Shown: positions 24,184 to 31,505 of the stretch, one piece after another
Layout: each line of letters begins with the position of its first letter
Position numbering within the stretch: the stretch's first letter is position 1
Source of the DNA: Flavisolibacter longurius
Lineage (GTDB): Bacteria > Bacteroidota > Bacteroidia > Chitinophagales > Chitinophagaceae
Direction: 5' to 3'
Length of the DNA: 42,612 bases
NCBI GenBank assembly: GCA_014163555.1
Contig: JACJGO010000033.1
Span: 1-42,612, forward strand
Notes under the pieces: model-generated
The model's input: the letters and a program-made list of their open reading frames with translations, nothing else
Told to the model about the DNA's origin: nothing
The model's database searches: none
Program-made: the position numbers and the translations under genes

Positions 24184-26373
24184 CTATTCGCCGGGTTTGT
24201 AGGTTCGTTTGGCATTTTTCAGTACGTCTTCTTTGTAAAAAAAGATGTCTTTGAATTTGCCTTCGAGAAAGCCTTCTGCCTGGTCGGTAAAATGCGGTGA
24301 TGCCGGGTCAAAGGACTCGCCACCGGTCATGATGGTTTTTGCTTTGATGCGCTTGCCAAATTCAACGGCGGCCACAAAGCTATTGCCCGAAAAGCCATAT
24401 CTTTTTTTGGTATCAAAGCGCCGGGAAACATACGAAGGCAGCGATCCCCAGGTAGCGGGTCCAAGACCTACCGGCAGGCTTGTTTTTTCATCGCTATAGC
24501 TGCCCCCTGCAGTTCGCTGATAGCGGTTGATATCTCCCCAGGCTACTTGCCAGGTGCCATATAAACCTTCAAGTTCCTTTACCGTTTGCGCTAAAAAGCG
24601 AAGCTTTTCGGCAGACGGAACCTGGTTGGCCATATACTCGTAATTCAAGACGGCATTAGAGGCTCTTTCCGCCGTTCGTGCGGGTGGAACCTGTGAAGCA
24701 AGCCTTGTAGCCCACTCAATAGCAAGAGTTGTGGCTATGGAAGAAGCAGCGGCGTTTTTATCCCAGGTTCGCAGGGAATGAACCGGTTTGGCCAGGAATG
24801 GTTTCAAGGTATCGTTTGAGGATAGTTGGTCATAAGCCGCAAAAAGCGGTGGCAACAGAAAATCAAAGGCGCTTAAATACGGATTGTAACCTATCCGGAT
24901 TACATCATCAAGCGATAAATCACTGGTGCCTTTCAGCAGGCGCATGGCATTCAGGGCCCGGCCGTTTTGACCATCGGGCGCCATATACTTTGGAAACGCA
25001 ATTTGCTGCGGACTGCTTTCACCCGCCGCTGTAAACGGTGTTGAATTGCAGTTTTGTATCCAACCCGATTTCGGATTGTAAAGGTGTACGGTTTCGTCGA
25101 GGGAATGAAGTCCTTTCCATTCGGTGGCGGCCGTAGATCCATCTACCGGTAACGACCAATCGTAAGCCGTATCGCGGCGGGGCATGTAGTTGCCGTGCCA
25201 GTAAGCGATATTTCCGCTGTTATCGGCAAAAACCGTGTTGTTGGAATTATTGGCCAACATCTCCATTACTTTTTTAAAACCGGCGAAGCCATTTGCCTTT
25301 GTGCGCAGCCAGGATTGCTGGAGAGAATTTAGCGAACGGTTGTTTTCCTGTAAGGTCAGCCACTGCTCATCGCGTTTCCCAAGCACAGGACCATGGTGGG
25401 TAAAATAAGCCGTAAACGTTTTCTGTTCGAATGCAGTCCCGTTTTTTACAGAGATGGAAACGTCTTTTTTATCAATGTTTCTCCAACCTGCTTTTTTCCC
25501 ATCATTGTATGCGTACTGGTAATTCCTGCCGTCTTTCCTTATTTTCTCCGCATATACGTCGGCCACATCGGCATAACTGGATGTATGCATCCAGCCGCAG
25601 GTTTCATTAAAGCCCTGGTAGATGAAAAACTGTCCCCAGGTAACAGCGCCGTAAGCATTCAAACCTTCCTCGCTGACCAGGTGCACTTCGGTGCGGAAAT
25701 AGAACGTTACATGCGGATTAATGTAAAGTATAGAATTCCCCGATGCCGTGCGGGAAGGTGCAAGGGCAAAACCATTAGAACCGGTAGTTTTAAATTCATT
25801 CACCGAAAGTTCAGGTCTCTCCAGGTAGGAAATATCATTTCCGCCTTCATAAAACCGGCGAAGGTCCCGTACCGATAAACCACCTGTCTGCGTGGGGGCA
25901 ATGCTACCGTCGGTGTACAACAAGGGAAACCAGGGTTCGAATTTCCGCAGCACTGCTGGTTTTACTTCGGGATGTTTATAGAGATAATAATTAACACCAT
26001 CGGCAAATGCATGCAGCAGTTCTTTAAACCATGCCGGGCTTTTCCGGTAGTCTTCTTTCGCTGCTGCCGTATCATAAATAAGCCGCATTTGCAGGTCTTC
26101 GTACAACCGGCTCTCCCCTTCTATCTCAGAAAGACGGCCCATGATCTCCAGGTAATTTCTTTCCACCCGCGGAAAGTTCTGGCTGCATTGGATGTACATC
26201 AATCCAAATACAGCGTCAGCATCTTTTTGTCCGTATATGTGCGGAATGCCCCAAGTGTCTTCCACGATAGTTACCCGTTTTGCCTGGGCTTGCCAGCTTT
26301 TAATTTGTTGGTCGGTGGGTTTCTGTGCTAGCGAATACAGGGGTAAAAGGAGAAAGAAGAAAATTTTTTTCAT
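24184..26373 (-). CDS. Penicillin acylase family protein (Ntn hydrolase)
   Basis: The protein (729 residues from ATG 26373) has a signal peptide (MKKIFFFLLLPLYSLAQ) and the penicillin/aculeacin acylase architecture: alpha chain with VTIVEDTWGIPHIYGQKDAD, a spacer, and a beta chain starting at the autocatalytic Ser199 in TGSNGFALAPSRTASG. NPHVTFYF and NTVFADNSGNIAYWHGNYMPRR are typical later blocks. The enzyme should self-cleave before Ser199 and hydrolyse amide-linked acyl groups in the periplasm; relatives act on beta-lactams, lipopeptides or N-acyl homoserine lactones. The frame extends 18 codons upstream but those residues are not signal-like. Confidence 0.93.
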   Translation of the reverse strand: MKKIFFFLLLPLYSLAQKPTDQQIKSWQAQAKRVTIVEDTWGIPHIYGQKDADAVFGLMYIQCSQNFPRVERNYLEIMGRLSEIEGESRLYEDLQMRLIYDTAAAKEDYRKSPAWFKELLHAFADGVNYYLYKHPEVKPAVLRKFEPWFPLLYTDGSIAPTQTGGLSVRDLRRFYEGGNDISYLERPELSVNEFKTTGSNGFALAPSRTASGNSILYINPHVTFYFRTEVHLVSEEGLNAYGAVTWGQFFIYQGFNETCGWMHTSSYADVADVYAEKIRKDGRNYQYAYNDGKKAGWRNIDKKDVSISVKNGTAFEQKTFTAYFTHHGPVLGKRDEQWLTLQENNRSLNSLQQSWLRTKANGFAGFKKVMEMLANNSNNTVFADNSGNIAYWHGNYMPRRDTAYDWSLPVDGSTAATEWKGLHSLDETVHLYNPKSGWIQNCNSTPFTAAGESSPQQIAFPKYMAPDGQNGRALNAMRLLKGTSDLSLDDVIRIGYNPYLSAFDFLLPPLFAAYDQLSSNDTLKPFLAKPVHSLRTWDKNAAASSIATTLAIEWATRLASQVPPARTAERASNAVLNYEYMANQVPSAEKLRFLAQTVKELEGLYGTWQVAWGDINRYQRTAGGSYSDEKTSLPVGLGPATWGSLPSYVSRRFDTKKRYGFSGNSFVAAVEFGKRIKAKTIMTGGESFDPASPHFTDQAEGFLEGKFKDIFFYKEDVLKNAKRTYKPGE

Positions 26374-26404
26374 AGCAGAATTGGCAATGAAGATAAAAAA
26401 AAGA

Positions 26405-26424
26405 AACCCCGCATTTGCGGGGTT
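26405..26424 (-). terminator. Terminator for the 33-residue mini-gene
   Basis: AACCCCGC (26405-26412) and GCGGGGTT (26417-26424) form a strong 8-base GC-rich stem with an ATTT loop. Read on the minus strand it is followed by a run of T. It lies 18 bases past the TAA of the mini-gene and 31 bases before the penicillin acylase start. Confidence 0.82.
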
Positions 26425-26442
26425 CAAAAAACTTTCTAACGT

Positions 26443-26544
26443 TTATTTTTTTACGGGTTGTTTGTTGCCTTTTGGAATGGGTATTAAAACTGGTTTGGGT
26501 CTTCTTATACCTAACAAAACCGACAGTACATCTCTCCAATTCAT
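26443..26544 (-). CDS. 33-residue mini-protein with a VLIPIP motif
   Basis: The minus strand encodes MNWRDVLSVLLGIRRPKPVL then IPIPKGNKQPVKK and TAA (33 residues), a complete frame from ATG 26544 to stop 26443. It has an amphipathic N-terminal helix, a central PKPVLIPIP segment and a basic tail. It stops 18 bases before a dedicated GC-rich terminator, which no other gene explains. Small Bacteroidota proteins with similar PVLIPIP segments are familiar to me from memory, but I cannot check this. It is too short for most gene callers. Function is unknown; the composition could suit a membrane-surface or protein-binding peptide. Confidence 0.6.
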   Translation of the reverse strand: MNWRDVLSVLLGIRRPKPVLIPIPKGNKQPVKK

Positions 26545-26680
26545 AGAATAAAGTATTGAGGGTGAAAAATCGCTTTTTTAAATTTCCTGTAAATTAAGAA
26601 GGTAAATCCACTTTCAGCGTCATTGACCGCTTTTTTTTATTAAAGAATTGGTAAGGATGCCTTGCATTTTGTTTTCCTGC

Positions 26681-26711
26681 TTTGAGTTTACATTTCTACT
26701 GACTATATTTC
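26681..26711 (+). promoter_or_regulatory. Candidate promoter of the 75-residue ORF
   Basis: TTTG (26681-26684), a 19-base spacer and TATATTTC (26704-26711) match the Bacteroidota promoter form with one mismatch. The predicted start of transcription is about 9 bases before the ATG at 26727. Confidence 0.5.
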
Positions 26712-26726
26712 GTTAAATTCTATCCT

Positions 26727-26954
26727 ATGCAATCTGGTAAACCGGTCGAAAGCCTGTTGCAGCGCCTGCTGCAATCGGACAGAATCAGAAACCATTACGT
26801 GTTACTTCTTGAAGATGAAAATGGCAGCACGAAAATCTCCCTTCAATTGATGCAAACTGATACAGGTCAACGGGAACCCATCAGTACTGGTATTTATACT
26901 TCGGCGCCACAACGTTTTTTCCCAAATAGGAAAAATTTCTTTGGAGGTAATTGA
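26727..26954 (+). CDS. Small hypothetical protein (75 aa)
   Basis: The 75-residue frame begins MQSGKPVESLLQRLLQSDRI and ends RFFPNRKNFFGGN. The middle, HYVLLLEDENGSTKISLQLM, has the alternating pattern of beta strands. No family is recognised. A candidate promoter lies just upstream and the ATG follows at a suitable distance. The 3' end overlaps the -33 region of the tRNA-Arg promoter. It has no cysteine. Its reality rests on promoter position and amino-acid composition only. Confidence 0.5.
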   Translation: MQSGKPVESLLQRLLQSDRIRNHYVLLLEDENGSTKISLQLMQTDTGQREPISTGIYTSAPQRFFPNRKNFFGGN

Positions 26955-26972
26955 TGGATTTTCCTATATTTG
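26940..26972 (+). promoter_or_regulatory. Promoter of tRNA-Arg
   Basis: TTTG (26940-26943) and TATATTTG (26965-26972), separated by 21 bases, are exact matches to the Bacteroidota consensus. The element ends 17 bases before the tRNA 5' end. Confidence 0.7.
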
Positions 26973-26989
26973 CAACCCCAAACGGGAAT

Positions 26990-27063
26990 GGCTGCGTAGC
27001 TCAACTGAATAGAGCATCTGACTACGGATCAGAAGGTTTCAGGTTTGAATCCTGACGCGGTCA
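26990..27063 (+). tRNA. tRNA-Arg (anticodon ACG)
   Basis: The 74-base segment folds as a tRNA. Acceptor GGCTGCG pairs with CGCGGTC (two G-U pairs), the D-arm is GCTC...GAGC, and the anticodon stem TCTGA/TCAGA holds the loop CTACGGA with anticodon ACG. The T-arm is TCAGG-TTTGAAT-CCTGA. The discriminator is A and the 3' CCA is not encoded. ACG is the inosine-modified arginine anticodon reading CGN codons. It is a single-gene unit with its own promoter and terminator. Confidence 0.95.
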
Positions 27064-27064
27064 C

Positions 27065-27096
27065 AAAAAAGGTCTCAAGAAATTGAGACCTTTTTT
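27065..27096. terminator. Terminator of tRNA-Arg, bidirectional
   Basis: Arms at 27065-27078 and 27083-27096 are perfect 14-base complements (core GGTCTCAA/TTGAGACC) with a GAAA tetraloop, flanked by A and T runs. It ends the tRNA and also the convergent rhamnosidase gene. Confidence 0.93.
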
Positions 27097-27115
27097 ATTT
27101 TTCTCTTTTTAGCTA

Positions 27116-29881
27116 TCAGGAACTGCTAGTATTAGTTTTTACTTGCTGATTATTTTTCCAGGGTGTGCGAAACTGGTACTTGCCCGAACCAACCTCCAAC
27201 TTCAGGTAACCATTCTCATTACCAATCACCTTAATGTCTTTTGACAGGGACAGTTTCTTGCCGCTCTCTTCTACAGTTTCTAAAGTCGCTTCCGGTATAT
27301 AAACCGTGGCTGTTGTATTGGGTGGAATGACAGCATCAATAACCAGGTTTTCATTGTCAAGCTTCCAGCCTGTGGCAACAGGTCCATATCGCGTTTCATA
27401 TGTAACCGCGGCTTGTGTAAGGTTGCCACCAATCTGCGGCCGTATCCGCATTTTTTTATAGCCCACGGAGCCCTCTTCATTATCAAGTCCAACCATTGTC
27501 CGGTACATCCAGTCGCCAATAGCACCATAGGCATAATGGTTAAATGAGTTCATGGAGGCAGGTTCAAACGTACTATCGGGCCGGATCCCATTCCAGCGTT
27601 CCCAGATGGTGGTGGCACCCATTTTTACAGGGTACAACCAGGACGGAAAGGTCTCCTGCAGCAAAAGTTCATACGCTGTTTTTGTATGACCAAAGCGACT
27701 CAAAACATGACAGAGATAAGGTGTGCCCAAAAAACCAGTTGAGAGATGATTGTTGTAGCTTTTTATATTCTCCACCAGGCGATCAGCTGCTTGCTGTCGC
27801 AGACTTTCAGGGAGCATGTCGAACTGCAGCGCCAGCACATATGCCGTTTGCGTACCGGAGACGAGCCGGCCGGATGACGTCACGTACTCTTTTACAAAAG
27901 CATCTTTTATCTTTTGCAGGTTCGCTGTATAGGTAGCTACGTCTGCCGACTTTCCTAACACCTGCGCAGCATTGATCAACAGTTGCGTGGAGTGTGCATA
28001 AAAGCATTGGGCAATCAGGTATTTGTCGGTGATGGCCGACCGTCCCATCAGGTCGTTGTCCTGCATATAAGATAGCCAGTCGCCAAAATGAAAACCTTTG
28101 TTCCAAAGATCACCGGTGCTTTGCGACTGCATGAAATTTACCCAGGCCTTCATGCTGGGATATTGTTCTTCCAGCATACGGTGGTCGCCATAGACCAGGT
28201 ACATGTCCCAGGGAATAATGGTTGCCGCATCGGCCCAGCCTGCGGAGCCTGATGAACCCGTTCCCAGCACATTGGGTACAACAAACGGCACGCTTCCGTT
28301 CGGCAACTGATCGGCTGCCAGGTCTTTCAGCCATTTGGCAAAAAAGTTATTGCCGTCGCGGTGAAAAGTAGCCGTTCGGGCAAAAACCTGCGCATCACCG
28401 GTCCAGCCCAGGCGCTCATCCCGTTGCGGACAATCGGTAGGCACATCCAGGAAATTTCCTTTCTGTCCCCATTCAATGTTATGCACCAGTTGGTTAAGCA
28501 AAGGATGCGATGACGTAAAATTTCCGCTGGGCCGCATGGCCGAATAAAGCGCTACGGCGGTGAAATTTTCCCGTTTCAATTCTCCACTTACGCCACTGAC
28601 CTTGATATAACGGAAACCATAAAACGAAAACCGGGGTTCAAAAACTTCCTCTCCATTTCCCTGCAAAACATAATTGGCTTCTGCCTTGGCGGCCCGAAGG
28701 TTTTCAGTATAAAAATTACCAGCTTTGTCTAGGACTTCCGCATGATTGATGCGGACCGTATCACCGGCTTTGCCGGAGGTTTTTACTGTGACCCAACCTA
28801 CCAGGTTTTGCCCGAAATCGATCACCTTCTCTCCTTTCGGTGTTGTAAATATCTTCACCGGCTGAAAGGTTTCATGTTTTTTTACCGGTTCGTTATAGGC
28901 GGCTACCAAGTTGTTGACTGGGTGTGAAACCGTTTTTACGCCTGACCAGTCTTTATCGTTGTAACCGGCGGTTGTCCATCCTTGTTTTTTAAGCCGCGCA
29001 TCAATGATTTCCCCATGATAGATTTCGGAATAGCGCACATCTGCTGTAGAGGATTTCCAGCTATCATCCGAAACGATCGTAGTTTTACGACCATCCGTAT
29101 ACGTAATTTCTAACTGGAAAAGGAGACCCAGATTTTTACCGTAAATATCTTTTTGCCCGCCCCAGGCAAGATTACCCCGGTACCATCCATTGCCCAGGGT
29201 CACGCCTACTGCATTTGCACCTCCCTGGAGCATTTCCGTAACGTCATAAACCTGGTATTGGAGCCGCTTGTTGTAAACGGTCCAGCCGGGAGTCAGGTAA
29301 GCATCGCCAATGCGTTTCCCGTTCATAAATGCATCATACATGCCGTGCGCCGTGATGGAAACGGTTGCGGACTGCACATTTTTTCCGGCTTCAAATGTTT
29401 TGCGGAAAACCGGACTCGGACGGAGAATTGTATCTTCCTGAAATCCGGGTTCAATCCATTTTGCCTTCCAGTCGGCCGTGGAAAGAAAACCCATTTGAAA
29501 AAAAGCCGGTTTACTCCAGGAGGATGCTTTGCCGGTTTGGTCCCAAACTCTTACCTGCCAGTAGTAACGTTCGCCGGATTGAAGCGGATTGCCTTTGTAT
29601 GTAACAAAAACCGAAGAATCAGAAATTACTTTTCCCGAGTGCCAGTTAAGGTCCTTACCCTTCGGTAAGTCAGCTTCCGTTTTGGCCACCCGAATCTCAT
29701 AGGCTGTTTGCAAAATATTCCGCTGGTCTGCCTGCAACTGCCAAGTATAACGCGGTTGCCGGATGTCCAGCCCAATTGGATTGGTCAGGTTTTCAGTCTG
29801 GCAGTTTACCACGTTTACCTGCGTAAAAGCACCCAGGCTAAAAACGAATAAAAAGCAAAAAAGAGAAATTGTTTTTTTCAT
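27116..29881 (-). CDS. GH78 alpha-L-rhamnosidase, exported
   Basis: The protein (921 residues from ATG 29881) has a signal peptide (MKKTISLFCFLFVFSLGAFTQ). An N-terminal beta-sandwich region follows with VNCQTENLTNPIGLDIRQPR. ADWKAKWIEPGF, GMYDAFMNGKRIGDAYLTPGW and LGNGWYRG are characteristic of bacterial alpha-L-rhamnosidases. The (alpha/alpha)6 catalytic domain carries DCPQRDERLGWTGDAQVF and later WERWNGIRPDSTF and NHYAYGAIGDWMY. It releases terminal L-rhamnose from plant or bacterial glycans in the periplasm or outside. No SusC/SusD pair or regulator is next to it, so it is not in a visible polysaccharide-utilisation locus. ATG 29890 is also in frame but MKKT is the signal start. Confidence 0.94.
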   Translation of the reverse strand: MKKTISLFCFLFVFSLGAFTQVNVVNCQTENLTNPIGLDIRQPRYTWQLQADQRNILQTAYEIRVAKTEADLPKGKDLNWHSGKVISDSSVFVTYKGNPLQSGERYYWQVRVWDQTGKASSWSKPAFFQMGFLSTADWKAKWIEPGFQEDTILRPSPVFRKTFEAGKNVQSATVSITAHGMYDAFMNGKRIGDAYLTPGWTVYNKRLQYQVYDVTEMLQGGANAVGVTLGNGWYRGNLAWGGQKDIYGKNLGLLFQLEITYTDGRKTTIVSDDSWKSSTADVRYSEIYHGEIIDARLKKQGWTTAGYNDKDWSGVKTVSHPVNNLVAAYNEPVKKHETFQPVKIFTTPKGEKVIDFGQNLVGWVTVKTSGKAGDTVRINHAEVLDKAGNFYTENLRAAKAEANYVLQGNGEEVFEPRFSFYGFRYIKVSGVSGELKRENFTAVALYSAMRPSGNFTSSHPLLNQLVHNIEWGQKGNFLDVPTDCPQRDERLGWTGDAQVFARTATFHRDGNNFFAKWLKDLAADQLPNGSVPFVVPNVLGTGSSGSAGWADAATIIPWDMYLVYGDHRMLEEQYPSMKAWVNFMQSQSTGDLWNKGFHFGDWLSYMQDNDLMGRSAITDKYLIAQCFYAHSTQLLINAAQVLGKSADVATYTANLQKIKDAFVKEYVTSSGRLVSGTQTAYVLALQFDMLPESLRQQAADRLVENIKSYNNHLSTGFLGTPYLCHVLSRFGHTKTAYELLLQETFPSWLYPVKMGATTIWERWNGIRPDSTFEPASMNSFNHYAYGAIGDWMYRTMVGLDNEEGSVGYKKMRIRPQIGGNLTQAAVTYETRYGPVATGWKLDNENLVIDAVIPPNTTATVYIPEATLETVEESGKKLSLSKDIKVIGNENGYLKLEVGSGKYQFRTPWKNNQQVKTNTSSS

Positions 29882-30097
29882 ACCGTGCATTTGCAGAAAA
29901 GAAATGATGGATACAGGAAGTTACGTTTCCTTTTGAAAATTGTTTCCGGCAATTTTACCTGAAATGACAAAATGAATCAGGCCAAAAGCTGTTTCGACAA
30001 GTAGGGTTGGTTTACGTGAACTTAAATCGGGATTTGCACAAAAAAGCCCTGTTGTCACTTGTAGTGGCTACAGGGCTCATCTTTTCTTAAAGGTTGC
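29882..30097. other. Intergenic region upstream of the rhamnosidase gene
   Basis: No coding frame of interest is visible in these 216 bases. It should contain the rhamnosidase promoter and holds the kinase terminator at 30045-30077. I found no TAnnTTTG word at a useful distance. Confidence 0.4.
30045..30077 (-). terminator. Terminator of the kinase operon
   Basis: AGCCCTGT...CAC (30045-30058) pairs with GTG...ACAGGGCT (30064-30077) with one mismatch and a 5-base loop. Read on the minus strand, a T-run follows. It begins 20 bases past the stop of the REC-kinase gene. Confidence 0.8.
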
Positions 30098-31411
30098 TTA
30101 CCCTTCTTCCAACGATAACTCGTTTGTCCGGGGCTTGCTGATGTTATGATTTTGTTTTAACGGCAGTTCAAGAAAAAAACGGGCACCTTCTTCCGGTTTG
30201 CCAATAGCGCTGATGCGGCCGTTGTGGGCATCAACAATCTTTTTGCAAATGGAAAGGCCGACTCCTGAACCCTCAAATTCGTGGTAACTGTGAAGACGTT
30301 TGAAAACAACAAAGATCTCCTCTGCATACTTGTCGTCAAAGCCAATGCCGTTGTCTTCTATCACAATACAGCATTCGGTTTTGGGATCATCTAGGAGCGA
30401 GGCTCTTGTCTGGTCGCAATAAATCGATACCATTGGCTGAATGCCTTTCTTTTGAAACTTTATACCGTTGCTGATTAGGTTTTGAAACAGTTGCCGCATC
30501 TGGCTTCCGTTGGCCCAAAGTGTAGGCAGTTCTTCCATCCGGATAACCGCATTACGCCGTTCAATTTCCACTTCCATATCGGAAAGAACTTCCGAAACCA
30601 GGTCGTTCAGATCCACCTCCTCAAACTGTGGTAAGGCATTGTCCTTGCGGGAAAAGATCAGCAGGTCATTGATCAGTTTTTGCATACGCTGCGAAGACTT
30701 TACAATCTTATCCATATAGCGCTGCATTTCCTCACTGATGTCTTCTTTCTGGCAGGTTAGCAGTTTGTCACTAAATACAAGAATCTTTCGCAGTGGCTCC
30801 TGCAGGTCATGTGAAGCCACATAGGCAAACCGATCCAGTTCTTCTATGGTAATTTTCAGGCTTTTGTTGTTTTCCAAAAGCTGGTAGTTCAATTGCTTTA
30901 CTTTTTCTTCCGAGTTCCGGCGCACTTCAATTTCACGTTCCAGTTTCGCATTCATGTCCTTCAGCTTTCGCTCCTGCAAAATCAACTGGTGATTTTTCTG
31001 GTACATTTCTGCAAACACACCCACTTTAAAACGTAAGAGTTCGGGGTTGATCGGTTTGTAGATATAATCGATCGCCCCTACTTTATAGCCTTCAAAAACG
31101 TGTTCATCGTTGTAGTTGTGGGCTGTAATAAAGATGATGGGAATATGATTTAGTTTTTCCCGCTGGTAAATAAGACTGGCCGTTTCAAAACCGTTCATGT
31201 CAGGCATTTGCACGTCCATGAGAATAAGGGTAAAATCGTGCTGGTGCAGCAGGATCTTGAGGGCTGCCTTTCCTGAGTTGGCTTTTACAATATCATAACC
31301 ACCATTCTCAAGGATCGATTCGATTGACATCAGGTTGTCTTCCCTGTCGTCAACGATAAGAATTTTGATCCGGTCCTGAACGGTTGTATCGTCAGTGTTT
31401 ATAGCTTCCAT
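30098..31411 (-). CDS. REC-histidine kinase (response-regulator-fused sensor kinase)
   Basis: The protein (437 residues from ATG 31411; 447 from ATG 31441) has a receiver domain at the N-terminus: KILIVDDREDN with acidic pair D21/D22, phospho-acceptor D66 in LILMDVQMPDMNG, ITAH and the KP at 119-120. A coiled linker follows (about 135-190). The HisKA box is FAYVASHDLQEPLRKI with His201, of the phytochrome-like subclass, then N (LISNGIKFQK), G1 (DNGIGFD) and G2 (GSGVGLSICK) boxes of the ATPase. No membrane segment is present. It reads as a soluble relay kinase, probably fed by the poly-HAMP kinase encoded 95 bases upstream on the same strand. Confidence 0.93.
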   Translation of the reverse strand: MEAINTDDTTVQDRIKILIVDDREDNLMSIESILENGGYDIVKANSGKAALKILLHQHDFTLILMDVQMPDMNGFETASLIYQREKLNHIPIIFITAHNYNDEHVFEGYKVGAIDYIYKPINPELLRFKVGVFAEMYQKNHQLILQERKLKDMNAKLEREIEVRRNSEEKVKQLNYQLLENNKSLKITIEELDRFAYVASHDLQEPLRKILVFSDKLLTCQKEDISEEMQRYMDKIVKSSQRMQKLINDLLIFSRKDNALPQFEEVDLNDLVSEVLSDMEVEIERRNAVIRMEELPTLWANGSQMRQLFQNLISNGIKFQKKGIQPMVSIYCDQTRASLLDDPKTECCIVIEDNGIGFDDKYAEEIFVVFKRLHSYHEFEGSGVGLSICKKIVDAHNGRISAIGKPEEGARFFLELPLKQNHNISKPRTNELSLEEG

Positions 31412-31505
31412 TTGGCGTTTTTTAGGTGAACCGGTAAACATGCTAAACGAAACCGGGTGACCTTTCTAGGGTACCTTTTTGACGTTTACCGATTCACATG
31501 AGACG

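Noticed and set aside
26990-27063. tRNA gene as integration site of a mobile island
   Set aside because: No duplicated tRNA 3' end, integrase or composition shift was found nearby.
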